64,000 bases of DNA from Onishia taeanensis (lineage in GTDB: Bacteria; Pseudomonadota; Gammaproteobacteria; Pseudomonadales; Halomonadaceae): assembly GCF_003268885.1 (NCBI RefSeq), contig NZ_QLSX01000004.1, positions 62,001-126,000 of the forward strand, read 5' to 3'. Below are positions 47,203 to 56,000 of this stretch, in pieces (position 1 is the first letter of the stretch; every line of letters starts with the position of its first letter). The notes beneath the pieces are model-generated. The model was not told where the DNA came from, did no database searches, and saw nothing but the letters and a program-made list of their open reading frames with translations. The position numbers were made by a program, and so were the translations under genes.

Positions 47203-48295
47203 GGTCGGTCTCCACACGGTATTCGTCGATATAGACGCCCAGGCGCCCCTGGGGGAAGCGGATGTAGGCCTTGCCCTTGGGCGTGACCTGGTCCTCATCG
47301 ATACGCGCCTTGAGGGTCACGTCGCCAAGCGCCAGCGTCAGGATCGAATAGGTCCCCAAGTCCTGAGCGTTCACCACATCGACTGCCAGCGAGTCTTCCT
47401 CGGCGGTCTCGAAGACCTCCACGAAGTCGGGACGGATACCGAGGCGAATGTTGTCCGAGGAACTGCGGGCGATCATGTCCCGCATCTTGGGCGCGACCGG
47501 AATCACCACCTCACCGCAGCGAACCTGGTCATCTTTCACCGAGATATCGAGCAGGTTCATGCCGGGGCTGCCGATGAAATAGCCTACGAAGGTATGAGCC
47601 GGGCGCTCATAAAGCTCACGAGGGGTGCCGAACTGCACTACCTGGCCCTGGTACATGACCGCGATCTTGTCAGCGAACGTCGAGGCTTCCAGCTGATCGT
47701 GGGTCACATAGACCATGGTGATGTTGAAGCGCCGGTGGATCTCCTTGAGCTTACGGCGCAGCTTCCACTTGAGCTGCGGGTCGATCACGGTCAGCGGCTC
47801 GTCGAAGAGAATCGCCGAGACGTCTTCGCGGACCAGGCCGCGGCCCATGGAGACCTTCTGCTTTTCGTCGGCGGTCAGGTTCTTGGCCTTGCGCTTGAGC
47901 TGGGGGGTCAGCTCCAGCACGTCGGCCACTTCGAGCACCTTCTCGCGGATCTGCGTCTCGCCCATACCGGCGTTACGCAGCGGAAAAGCCAGGTTGTCGA
48001 ATACCGTCATGGTGTCGTACACCACCGGGAACTGGAAAACCTGGGCGATGTTGCGCTGCTCGGGAGGTAGCGAGTTGACGCGCTCGCCATCGAACAGCAC
48101 TTCCCCGCTTGAGGGCTCCAGCAGCCCGGAGATGATGTTGAGCAAGGTCGACTTGCCACAGCCGGACGGCCCCAGCAAGGCATAGGCGCCGCCCTGGTGC
48201 CAGACATGATCCATCTCGCGAATCGCATAATCTTCTGGCCCGGACGGCGACGGCAGATAGGAATGGGCGAGTTGCCGCAGGGTAATTTCCGCCAT
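47195..48295 (-). CDS. glpT: Glycerol ABC transporter ATPase with altered signature motif
   Basis: A 366-residue ABC ATPase. Walker A GPSGCGKS is at 42-49, the Q-loop in QVFQFP near 85, Walker B AILFDEP at 161-167 and the H-loop VTHDQ with His199. The position of the LSGGQ signature reads LTADE at 140-144, a clear departure. A C-terminal MalK-like regulatory domain covers about 240-366. GGGAGG lies before the ATG, which is 1 base beyond the glpS stop. This is the rhizobial-type GlpT, not the E. coli glycerol-3-phosphate permease. Confidence 0.94.
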   Translation of the reverse strand: MAEITLRQLAHSYLPSPSGPEDYAIREMDHVWHQGGAYALLGPSGCGKSTLLNIISGLLEPSSGEVLFDGERVNSLPPEQRNIAQVFQFPVVYDTMTVFDNLAFPLRNAGMGETQIREKVLEVADVLELTPQLKRKAKNLTADEKQKVSMGRGLVREDVSAILFDEPLTVIDPQLKWKLRRKLKEIHRRFNITMVYVTHDQLEASTFADKIAVMYQGQVVQFGTPRELYERPAHTFVGYFIGSPGMNLLDISVKDDQVRCGEVVIPVAPKMRDMIARSSSDNIRLGIRPDFVEVFETAEEDSLAVDVVNAQDLGTYSILTLALGDVTLKARIDEDQVTPKGKAYIRFPQGRLGVYIDEYRVETDHE

Positions 48296-48296
48296 C

Positions 48297-49385
48297 TTAG
48301 AGGCCTCCCAAATGCGCCGGAATATGAACCACGCCGCCCTGCCGATCGAAGGCATAGACCTTGTGCGTCGGCACGTAGAGAGTGACGGGGTCGTCAGGAT
48401 CGAACTCGTGAACGCCTTCCAGCAGCACCGTCATCTCGAAGCGCTCGTTATGTACGTGAAGGAAGGTTTCCGAGCCACTTAGCTCGGCCAGGTCGACGCG
48501 CATCTCGAGCGATAGATCGTCCGCCGCCTGAGGGTGCAGCGCGATATGCGAGGCGCGGATGCCGAAACGGAAGTCCCCCTCGCCCAGCGGACGCAGGTCA
48601 TCATTGAGGGGGAACTGGATGCCACCATCGAGATGCACCTCGCGCCCGGTGATGCGGCCATCGACGATATTGATCGGCGGCTCCGAGAACATCTCGGCGG
48701 CAAGGATGTCCTGGGGACGGTGATACACCTCTTCGGTGGGCCCGTACTGCAGCAGTCTTCCCTCATGCAGCACGGCGGTATTGCCGCCCAGCGCCAGCGC
48801 CTCGCCGGGCTCGGTGGTGGCATAGACCGCGATGCAATGGCGCTCGCTGAACAGGGTGCGCAGTTCGTCGCGCAGCTCTTCACGCAGCTTGTAATCCAGG
48901 TTGACCAGCGGTTCGTCGAAGAGAATGACGTCGGCTTCCTTGACCAGCGCTCGCCCCATGGCGGTTCGCTGCTGCTGGCCACCGGACAGTTCCAGAGGAA
49001 AGCGGTCCAGCAGATGGTCGATGCGCAGCATCTCGGCGGTCTCGCGCACGCGACGATCGATATCGGCGCTGGCGACCTTGGCCAGCCTGAGCGGCGAGGC
49101 GATGTTCTCAAAGACGCTCAGCGCCGGATAGTTGATGAACTGCTGGTACACCATCGAGACATTGCGACGACGCACCGAAACGCCGGTCACGTCGCGACCG
49201 TCCATCATGATGCGCCCACGGGTCGGAACTTCGAGCCCCGCCATCAGGCGCATCAGCGTTGTCTTGCCTGCCAGGGTGCGCCCCAGCAGCACGTTGAACG
49301 ACCCCGGGGCTAATTCCATATTCACGCCTTCGATATGGGTGGCGCCGTTGACCACGTGGTCGATGTTCTCAAGGATCAGGGACAT
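48297..49385 (-). CDS. glpS: Glycerol ABC transporter ATPase with altered H-loop
   Basis: A 362-residue ABC ATPase, first gene of the operon. Walker A GRTLAGKT is at 35-42, the signature LSGGQ at 133-137 and Walker B VILFDEP at 153-159. The H-loop, normally T-H-D, reads ATTEP at 189-193, with Thr191 in place of the histidine. A C-terminal regulatory domain (about 235-362) follows. It should form a heterodimer with GlpT. GlpR-like sites lie 160-195 bases upstream. Confidence 0.94.
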   Translation of the reverse strand: MSLILENIDHVVNGATHIEGVNMELAPGSFNVLLGRTLAGKTTLMRLMAGLEVPTRGRIMMDGRDVTGVSVRRRNVSMVYQQFINYPALSVFENIASPLRLAKVASADIDRRVRETAEMLRIDHLLDRFPLELSGGQQQRTAMGRALVKEADVILFDEPLVNLDYKLREELRDELRTLFSERHCIAVYATTEPGEALALGGNTAVLHEGRLLQYGPTEEVYHRPQDILAAEMFSEPPINIVDGRITGREVHLDGGIQFPLNDDLRPLGEGDFRFGIRASHIALHPQAADDLSLEMRVDLAELSGSETFLHVHNERFEMTVLLEGVHEFDPDDPVTLYVPTHKVYAFDRQGGVVHIPAHLGGL

Positions 49386-49906
49386 GTCGTTCTCATGGGC
49401 AGCATGGGTGAATCAGCGCGAGACAACCTGCAAGCAGACGTCGCGCGACATGGCAGCGGAGAGATCAGTAACACTAGGCGAGCTCCTGTTTGTTGTTGTA
49501 AGAAGCGATTCAGGAGGACAAGTGCACATCAGCGCATCTTGATGTTCGCTTGCAAACATACGAACACTCACAGATGTTCGTTTCAGTGCTCAGACTAGTC
49601 GAGAGGGGGTATGGCGGCAACGCAAACTGGGCGTTTCTAGCTTATACCTTGGTCTACAAGGCCCTAAAAATCAGTAAAATGATCGAAAAATGCGAAAATA
49701 ACAGGAAGGCGGCACGACATTTTCGCTTTCGATCATGGAAAGAAAGCCCAACCGAACATTCGACGGCACATCACAGCGCCGCCGAAGGGTTGATGGGGAA
49801 CATAACATCAGGGAAAGAAGGCGGGATGCGGCTGGGGTTGGATTTAGTCGAGCTGGATTGAACCGGGTTGAATTGAGGCGAGTGGATTGCGCTGGATTGC
49901 GTCGCC
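49386..49906. other. Intergenic region upstream of the glycerol operon
   Basis: These 521 bases hold no convincing gene. The stretch 49540-49720 is less GC-rich than its surroundings and contains the GlpR-like half-sites; the glp promoter is probably here. From about 49835 to 49909 the DNA is a loose series of TGGATTG-like repeats inside an 8-bp inverted repeat (TGAGGCGA at 49874, TCGCCTCA at 49902). This overlaps the stop codon of the next gene and may act in its termination. Confidence 0.5.
49543..49581. promoter_or_regulatory. Cluster of GlpR-like operator half-sites
   Basis: Three TGTTCG half-sites: 49543-49548, 49561-49566 (inverted) and 49575-49580. The last two form a perfect 7-bp inverted repeat, ACGAACA at 49560 and TGTTCGT at 49575, with 8 bases between. 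The TGTTCG core is the same as in E. coli GlpR (DeoR-family) operators, so glycerol-3-phosphate-relieved repression of the operon is likely. The repressor gene is not in this window. Confidence 0.6.
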
Positions 49907-50263
49907 TCAGGAATTGCCTTTCTCACCGGATCTTGGCTCGTCACCCTTACCTTCACCGGCCTGACGTCCGCTCCCGGCTTTCTCATCACCATGGTCGCCT
50001 GACGGTTTCGACTGGTTGTCGCACGCCGATACCCTACCGCCATGTGCCTTAGGATCTATTTTCTGTTCGAGTCGCTCGGCGCCGTCGGCCAAGGATTCGT
50101 GATAGCGAGACCAGTCTTCCCAGTCGTGGGGCGTGCCACTGCGGGGGCGATGCTGTCCTGCCTCGATGGCTCTGGACCAGGCCAGCTCCTCAAGGGTATG
50201 CGGTTTTTCCTCTTCCTTGTCCAGGTCGATGCCTTTCTTGGCGAGATATTGGCGAGCATCCAT
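49907..50263 (-). CDS. Hydrophilic protein of unknown function
   Basis: A 118-residue, highly charged protein without membrane segments. Residues 1-70 look folded (MDARQYLAKKGIDL, TLEELAWSRAIEAG, HDWEDWSRYHESL). Residues 72-118 are rich in Gly, Lys, Asp and Ser and are probably disordered. AGAGGAGAG before the ATG is a good ribosome binding site. No family is recognised. Confidence 0.6.
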   Translation of the reverse strand: MDARQYLAKKGIDLDKEEEKPHTLEELAWSRAIEAGQHRPRSGTPHDWEDWSRYHESLADGAERLEQKIDPKAHGGRVSACDNQSKPSGDHGDEKAGSGRQAGEGKGDEPRSGEKGNS

Positions 50264-50604
50264 AAGGACTCTCCTCTAGGCTCTTGTCGGTGTTGCGACT
50301 TTCGGGGCCAGCGCCGGCAAACTAGCCAAACCTGCTCCGAAACCGGCTGTTCCATCACCATTCTACTCTTCATGACTCAGGTCGGTGATGGGTGTTTCAT
50401 CAGCGAAAGCTATCGCTGAGTTCAAATCAATCAAATTCCTCTCTCACTGACGTACCGGGATACTCGTAGGCGTTTTACGCTAGGCAGCGTCGCCTTAGGT
50501 CTGAGATAGCATCGATGTTGTCGACATACCTCTGGGCAAATGCGGTCAGGACCGCGTCTCATACACGCCGCTGCCCGCTCACTCATTCGGATATGGAACT
50601 GGAT
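50264..50604. other. Intergenic region between divergent genes
   Basis: No gene is supported in these 341 bases, which separate the hydrophilic protein gene (minus) from the flavoprotein gene (plus). They should contain both promoters. An 8-bp inverted repeat, CCATCACC with GGTGATGG, spans about 50353-50400. Confidence 0.4.
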
Positions 50605-52074
50605 ATGCAAGAACGTCAGGTTGATGTCGCCATCATCGGTGCCGGTACCGCCGGTCTCGGCGCCTACCGCGCCGCTAAACAGCACACCGATTCCGTGGTC
50701 ATGATCGAGGGTGGCCCTTACGGTACCACCTGCGCCCGGGTGGGCTGCATGCCCTCGAAGCTCTTGATCGCCGCTGCCGAGGCCGCCCACCAAGCCGCTG
50801 ATACCGAGGCCTTCGGCATCCGCCTCAATGGCGAGATCGAAGTCAATGGTGCAGCGGTGATGGCGCGCGTGAAACGTGAACGTGACCGTTTCGTCGGTTT
50901 CGTGCTCGAATCGGTCGAGCGCATTCCCGCCGACGACAAGCTACACGGCTATGCCCGCTTTGAAGGCCCCAACACCCTGCTCGTTGATGATCACACCCGC
51001 GTACACGCCAAGCGGGTAGTGATCGCCAGCGGTTCACGGCCCAGCTACCCCGGTTTCTTCGAGGCTGCCGGCGACAGACTGATCATCAACGACGACGTTT
51101 TCGAATGGGACAACCTGCCGGAGTCGGTTGCTGTATTCGGCCCCGGCGTTATCGGCCTCGAGCTTGGCCAGGCATTGCACCGCCTCGGCGTGCGGCTGAG
51201 AGTGTTTGGCGTCGGCGGCGCCCTAGGCCCTCTTCAGGATGACGCCGTGCGTGACGTCGCGGATCGCACCTTCAACCAGGAGTTCTACGTCGACCCCGAT
51301 GCCCAAGTAGAGGCCATCGAGCGAGACGGCGACAGCGTGGTGGTGACCTTCCTCGAGCGCGACAGTGGCCAGCGCCTGACCGAGCGCTTCGACTACCTGC
51401 TCGCCGCCACCGGGCGTCGCCCTAACGTCGACCGGCTCTCGATCGAGAACGCCAATCTGACGCTTAACGACAAGGGCGTGCCGACCTACAACACCTTTAC
51501 CCTGCAGTGTCGCAATGCCGAAGGCGGCCCCAGTCATATTTTCATCGCTGGAGACGCCGACCAGGACCTGCCTCTGCTGCATGAAGCCAGCGACGAAGGG
51601 CGCATCGCCGGCGACAACGCCGGGCGCTACCCCGAAATGCGCGCCGGCCAGCGCCGCACACCGTTGGCGGTAGTGTTTAGCGATCCACAGATGGCAACGG
51701 TGGGGCTCAGCTATGCTGAACTCGAAAGGCGCTACGGCGGATGTGACTGCCTGGCCAGCGGCGAGGTGTCTTTCGAAGGCCAAGGCCGCTCACGAGTGAT
51801 GCGAGTCAACAAGGGGCTGATGCGGGTCTATGCCGAGCAGGGCAGCGGGCTCTTCCTTGGCGCTGAGATATTTGGCCCGCGCGCCGAGCACCTGGCGCAC
51901 TTGCTGGCCTGGGCACAGCAACAGCGCATGACGGTCGCCCAGATGCTGGAGATGCCGTTCTATCACCCGGTCATCGAAGAAGGTCTACGTACCGCCCTTC
52001 GCGACCTGAACGCCAATCTGCAGCTCGGTTCTCGGATCGTTGAGCGCTGCATGGAATGCGGACCGGGCGACTGA
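50605..52074 (+). CDS. Dihydrolipoamide dehydrogenase-like flavoprotein (Lpd3 type)
   Basis: A 489-residue class I pyridine nucleotide-disulfide oxidoreductase. FAD motif [11 protein letters not shown] near residue 10, redox disulfide Cys43-Cys48 (TCARVGC), NAD motif [14 protein letters not shown] near 190 and the dimer-interface HPVIEE that supplies the catalytic histidine are all present. It also ends in CMEC (Cys482 and Cys485), which ordinary Lpd enzymes lack. There are no 2-oxoacid dehydrogenase genes nearby, so its substrate is uncertain. A start four codons earlier is possible. It is followed by a CBS-domain gene. Confidence 0.85.
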   Translation: MQERQVDVAIIGAGTAGLGAYRAAKQHTDSVVMIEGGPYGTTCARVGCMPSKLLIAAAEAAHQAADTEAFGIRLNGEIEVNGAAVMARVKRERDRFVGFVLESVERIPADDKLHGYARFEGPNTLLVDDHTRVHAKRVVIASGSRPSYPGFFEAAGDRLIINDDVFEWDNLPESVAVFGPGVIGLELGQALHRLGVRLRVFGVGGALGPLQDDAVRDVADRTFNQEFYVDPDAQVEAIERDGDSVVVTFLERDSGQRLTERFDYLLAATGRRPNVDRLSIENANLTLNDKGVPTYNTFTLQCRNAEGGPSHIFIAGDADQDLPLLHEASDEGRIAGDNAGRYPEMRAGQRRTPLAVVFSDPQMATVGLSYAELERRYGGCDCLASGEVSFEGQGRSRVMRVNKGLMRVYAEQGSGLFLGAEIFGPRAEHLAHLLAWAQQQRMTVAQMLEMPFYHPVIEEGLRTALRDLNANLQLGSRIVERCMECGPGD

Positions 52075-52132
52075 CCCAACCCGGGGCCAAGCGACGCAAC
52101 GGGTCACTACCGTTGAAGCAAGGAGACTGACG

Positions 52133-52546
52133 ATGCCACAGACCGCTCCCAGTATCGTACGCGATATCATGTCCCGCGATTGCTATAGGGTGACCAGTAA
52201 TACCTCGATCACCCAACTGGTCAAGGGCCTTGGGCTGCACCGGCTGCCAGGCGTGCCGGTTGTCGATGACCGAGATCATCTGATCGGCTTCATCTCCGAG
52301 CAGGACGTGCTTGGCAAGTTGCTTCAGAGCGCCTACCTCAACGACGAGGCGCCACTGGTCAGGGAACTGATGCGCCACGAAGTACTGTCGGTGGCGCCTG
52401 CCAAGAGCATCACCGACCTTGCCCAGGAAATGCTCGGCACCAAGCCAAAGGTTTACCCGGTCGTGGAACAGGAGCGTCTGGTGGGTATCGTGACGCGTCG
52501 CGACATCCTCAGCGCCATTCTGCAAATGCGCGGCGGGCACCACTAG
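52133..52546 (+). CDS. CBS-domain pair protein
   Basis: A 137-residue protein consisting almost wholly of two CBS domains (about 8-65 and 74-133), which together usually bind adenine nucleotides. The motifs GVPVVDDRDHLIGFISEQDVL and YPVVEQERLVGIVTRRDIL are typical. AAGGAG lies before the chosen ATG. It follows the Lpd-like gene by 58 bases on the same strand, so it may sense energy state for that enzyme; this is inference. Confidence 0.88.
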   Translation: MPQTAPSIVRDIMSRDCYRVTSNTSITQLVKGLGLHRLPGVPVVDDRDHLIGFISEQDVLGKLLQSAYLNDEAPLVRELMRHEVLSVAPAKSITDLAQEMLGTKPKVYPVVEQERLVGIVTRRDILSAILQMRGGHH

Positions 52547-52595
52547 GCGCCAGCCGATACCGCCTCCAAGCTCACGCTCCAACGTCATACCCAGA

Positions 52596-52636
52596 CGAGC
52601 GCTGCCCGGCCTTCAAAAAAGGCCGGGCAGCGCTCG
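52596..52636 (+). terminator. Long perfect hairpin after the CBS gene
   Basis: An 18-bp perfect stem (CGAGCGCTGCCCGGCCTT) around a 5-base A-rich loop, 50 bases after the CBS stop codon. It lacks a T-tract, so it may stabilise the transcript end rather than act as a classic terminator. Confidence 0.55.
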
Positions 52637-52689
52637 TTGCGCTCGCCTCTTCATGGCCGAGCCACCTCTCGCCATACAGGCAAAAAAAA

Positions 52690-52711
52690 CGCCATGTGAG
52701 AGCACATGGCG
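52690..52711 (-). terminator. Terminator on the minus strand beyond tRNA-Gly
   Basis: A 9-bp perfect stem (CGCCATGTG) with a 4-base loop. On the minus strand it is followed by about eight T residues. The only minus-strand gene feeding it is the 53018-57019 gene, whose transcript would then run antisense through the tRNA. Confidence 0.65.
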
Positions 52712-52896
52712 GTAAGGATCGGAACCTGAGTATTCACTCCTAACTGCGACTGCTATCGCCAAGGAATTTGTACTCACCTTCTGTGACCGCGCCCTACCGA
52801 AAACTATCCATCCCGCTCGAAAAAATTCTTACACCACCATTTCTCGGTCCGAGGCTAGACGCTGTCTAACACATTGGTTACAGTGCCAATCGGTTC

Positions 52897-52970
52897 GCGG
52901 GTGTAGCTCAATGGTAGAGCAGAAGCTTCCCAAGCTTAAGACGAGGGTTCGATTCCCTTCACCCGCTCCA
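52897..52970 (+). tRNA. tRNA-Gly (anticodon CCC)
   Basis: A 74-base tRNA including an encoded CCA end. The acceptor GCGGGTG pairs with CACCCGC, and the D arm GCTC/GAGC and T arm GAGGG-TTCGATT-CCCTT are intact. The anticodon loop TTCCCAA has anticodon CCC at 52929-52931, reading GGG codons. Base pair 27-43 is a G-A mismatch, leaving four good pairs in the anticodon stem. Confidence 0.95.
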
Positions 52971-53017
52971 AAAGCCCGCATCATATTGCTCAGACTGCCC
53001 TTCCCTCCTCGTAAGCA

Positions 53018-56000
53018 TCAGAACTCAGGAGTTCGAGCAAGAAATTGCTCCAGTTGTTCAAGCGGCATTGGCTTGGCAAGCAAGAACCCCTGAAAGATCT
53101 CGCAGCCATCATCAGCGAGGCACTGCAGCTGGTCCTCAGTCTCCACCCCCTCGGCTACCACCTGCAGTTCCATGTGTTTCGCCATGGAAATAATGCTTTG
53201 AACGATTGCCCTATCGTTGCCATCCACCGCCAGGTCACGGATGAAGCTGCGATCGATCTTGACCTTGCTAACCGGCAGCTGTTTCAGGTAGCTAAGGCTT
53301 GAGAAGCCAGTACCGAAATCATCGATGGCTACACCAACTCCCAATTCACGTAGGGCATGCAGAATCGAAATGGTGACTTCCTTATCCTCCATCAATACCC
53401 CCTCGGTGACCTCCAGCTCAAGCCAGTGTGGCGGAATATGGCTTTCCTCTAAGCGTTGCTCGAGCTGGCTGAGGAAGGTAGGTCGCTGGAACTGCATCGG
53501 CGACAGGTTAACGGCCACGCGGCAGCCTCTGGCTCCGAGTTCCTGCAGCTGCGGCAGGTCCTGACAGACCTGCGCCAACACCCACTCACTGATAGGAATG
53601 ATCTGACCGGTAATTTCCGCGACCGGGATGAAGTTGCCCGGAGAGATCTGCCCCTTGGTCGGGTGCTGCCAGCGGATGAGAGCCTCAAAGCCCAACACAT
53701 CACCGTCATAACTCATCAGCGGCTGATAATGCAGGGAAAATTCGTCCTTCTCGATAGCCTCCTGAATGTCCTTCCGTAACTCGACGCGCTTTGACAACCC
53801 CATGTTGAAGTGGTGACGGTACCAGAGCGCTGTGTTGCCGCCCTGTTTCTTGGCTGCATACATGGCGCTATCAGCCCACATGATCAGCTGCTCGGGGTGC
53901 TGTAATGACATCTCTCGACTCGAGGCCATGCCAATGCTGGCGGAGAGTCGGAAGACGTGATCGTCGACCTTATACGGGCGCGTGAGTGCTGCCAGCAAAC
54001 GGTCGACGACCTTTTGCGCCTGATGTTCCTGCTCAAGGTTAGGCAAAAGCACCAGAAACTCATCGCCGCCGAAGCGTCCCAGGGTGTCACCGGCACGAAG
54101 CTCTGTGGCAAGGCGCTCGGCAACGGCCACCAGCAGACGGTCTCCCATAGCGTGCCCGTGGGTGTCGTTGATCGGCTTGAAGTCATCGAGATCAATGAAG
54201 AACACCACCAGCAACTCATTTCTGCGCTGGGCGATTTCAGCATGGTGCTTCAGGCGCTCTTCAAACTTTGCACGGTTATAGGCATCGGTCAGAACATCAT
54301 GACTTGCCTGGTGAGTCAGCGCCGCCTGATCGGCAATGCGTTGGGTGACATCGTTTACGACGCCGATGAAATGGCTCACTGCCCCGTGTTCGTCACGCAC
54401 TGGTGAAATGTGCAGATCATTCCAGAATCGCTCGCCATTCTTGCGATAGTTGCACAGCGTCACCTGAACATCACGCTGGTCATCCAGTCCTTGCCGGATT
54501 TCCTGAACCGTCTGGGGGTCGGTCTCGTGCCCTTGAAGGAACCGGCAGTTCCGCCCCTTGATCTCTGCGTTGCTATAGCCAGAGATGCGGCTAAAAGCAT
54601 GGTTGGCGAATATGATCGGCATATCAGTCTGGTTGGCATCGACGATCAATACACCATGAACACTGGCCTCAACGCTGCGCTCCAGGATGCGTAGTCGGGT
54701 TTCATCATTCTTGAGCGCAGTGATGTCCTTGGCGATACCAAAGACCCCGGTCACACGATCACCCATCATGATAGGAATGGTCGTGACATCAAGCTCATGG
54801 AGAGTGCCGCGTACGTCACGGTTCTGTAGCTCATACCGGAGGGCACGACCAGTCCGGGCAATCTCGAGTAGTGCTTGCCCTTGGGGAATGTCGCCAGTCT
54901 CGACGAACTGTGAGAAATGCTTGCCCAACATCTCGCTGGCCGGCAGCCCCGTTATCTCCGCTACTTGCGGGTTCAGGCTCAGGAAGAGCCCCTCCATATC
55001 CAAAGAGAAGACCGCATCAGGGTGATGCGTAAACAGGGAGCGATAGCGCTGCTCGCTTTCGACCAGGGCCTGACGGTCACGGTGACGCTCGATGGCCAGG
55101 GCGACAAGGTCGACGGCTTTGCTGGCCAGTTGACGTTCCTCGTTATCTGGCGCACCGGGCTCCGAGTGATATAGCGCTACTGTCGCCAAGACTTGCCCAC
55201 GTGATGAGATCACCGGAAATGACCAGCAGGCGGCAAGCTCGTAGTGCTTTACCAGGTCTTGATAGCCTTCCCAGCGCGGATCTGTCGCCAGATCCTCGCA
55301 AATAACCAGCTTGCGCGAGTAAGCGGCACTGCCACAGGCACCGACCTCTGGACCGATTTTGACCCCGGTGAGTGCCTGGAGATACTTGCTAGGCAAGCTA
55401 GGGCCAATACCGTCATGGAAATAGGTCTGTGTATCATCACACAGCATGATCGTGCAGAAGGCCCCCGGTACCTGGCGCTCCAGCATTCGACAGACGGCTT
55501 CCAAGGACTTGTCCTGAGAGGTCTCCCCGGCAATCAGGGCCTGAGCCCGATACTGATACTGGAGCTGCCGATTGGCATGATCCAATTGCCGCGCACGCCC
55601 CTGACTCAGCCTCATGACTCCGATACTGAAAGCCAGCAGATAACTCAGGATCAGGCTGCCGGCACCCACGCCGGTGGAAAGCAGCGACGAGGCCGACCAG
55701 GGGCCGGGGGGACCACCGAAGATCGCCAGGCGCAGGGGGGACGCACCGGGAAAATCGATGAAACGCTCGGCGAGCGGCTGCAGGGCCTGTTCGCTATCAT
55801 CGTGTGCATGGTCTAGCGCCACCGGTTCTCCCAGTAGTCGATCATCCTGCTCGACATGCAGCACATAGTCGCCCAATTCGGGACGCATCTCCCGGAGAAG
55901 CAGCATGTTCAGATCTATTTGAGCGACCAGACGACCTGCCGCCGGACTGGGAAGAGGGACTGCGACCAGGGCCTTCAATGGCTGATCGGGAGAGAGAAAT

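Larger units (their letters stand above)
52547..52896. other. Intergenic region between the CBS gene and tRNA-Gly
   Basis: Apart from two strong hairpins (52596-52636 and 52690-52711) I see no gene. The tRNA promoter must lie in the last 100 bases. Confidence 0.45.

Noticed and set aside
47201-48070. A 289-codon open frame opposite glpT
   Set aside because: Antisense of a clear ABC ATPase with Walker motifs in the minus frame.
49550-49861. A 103-codon plus-strand frame upstream of the glycerol operon
   Set aside because: No ribosome binding site or family similarity, and it overlaps the GlpR-like sites. More likely regulatory DNA.
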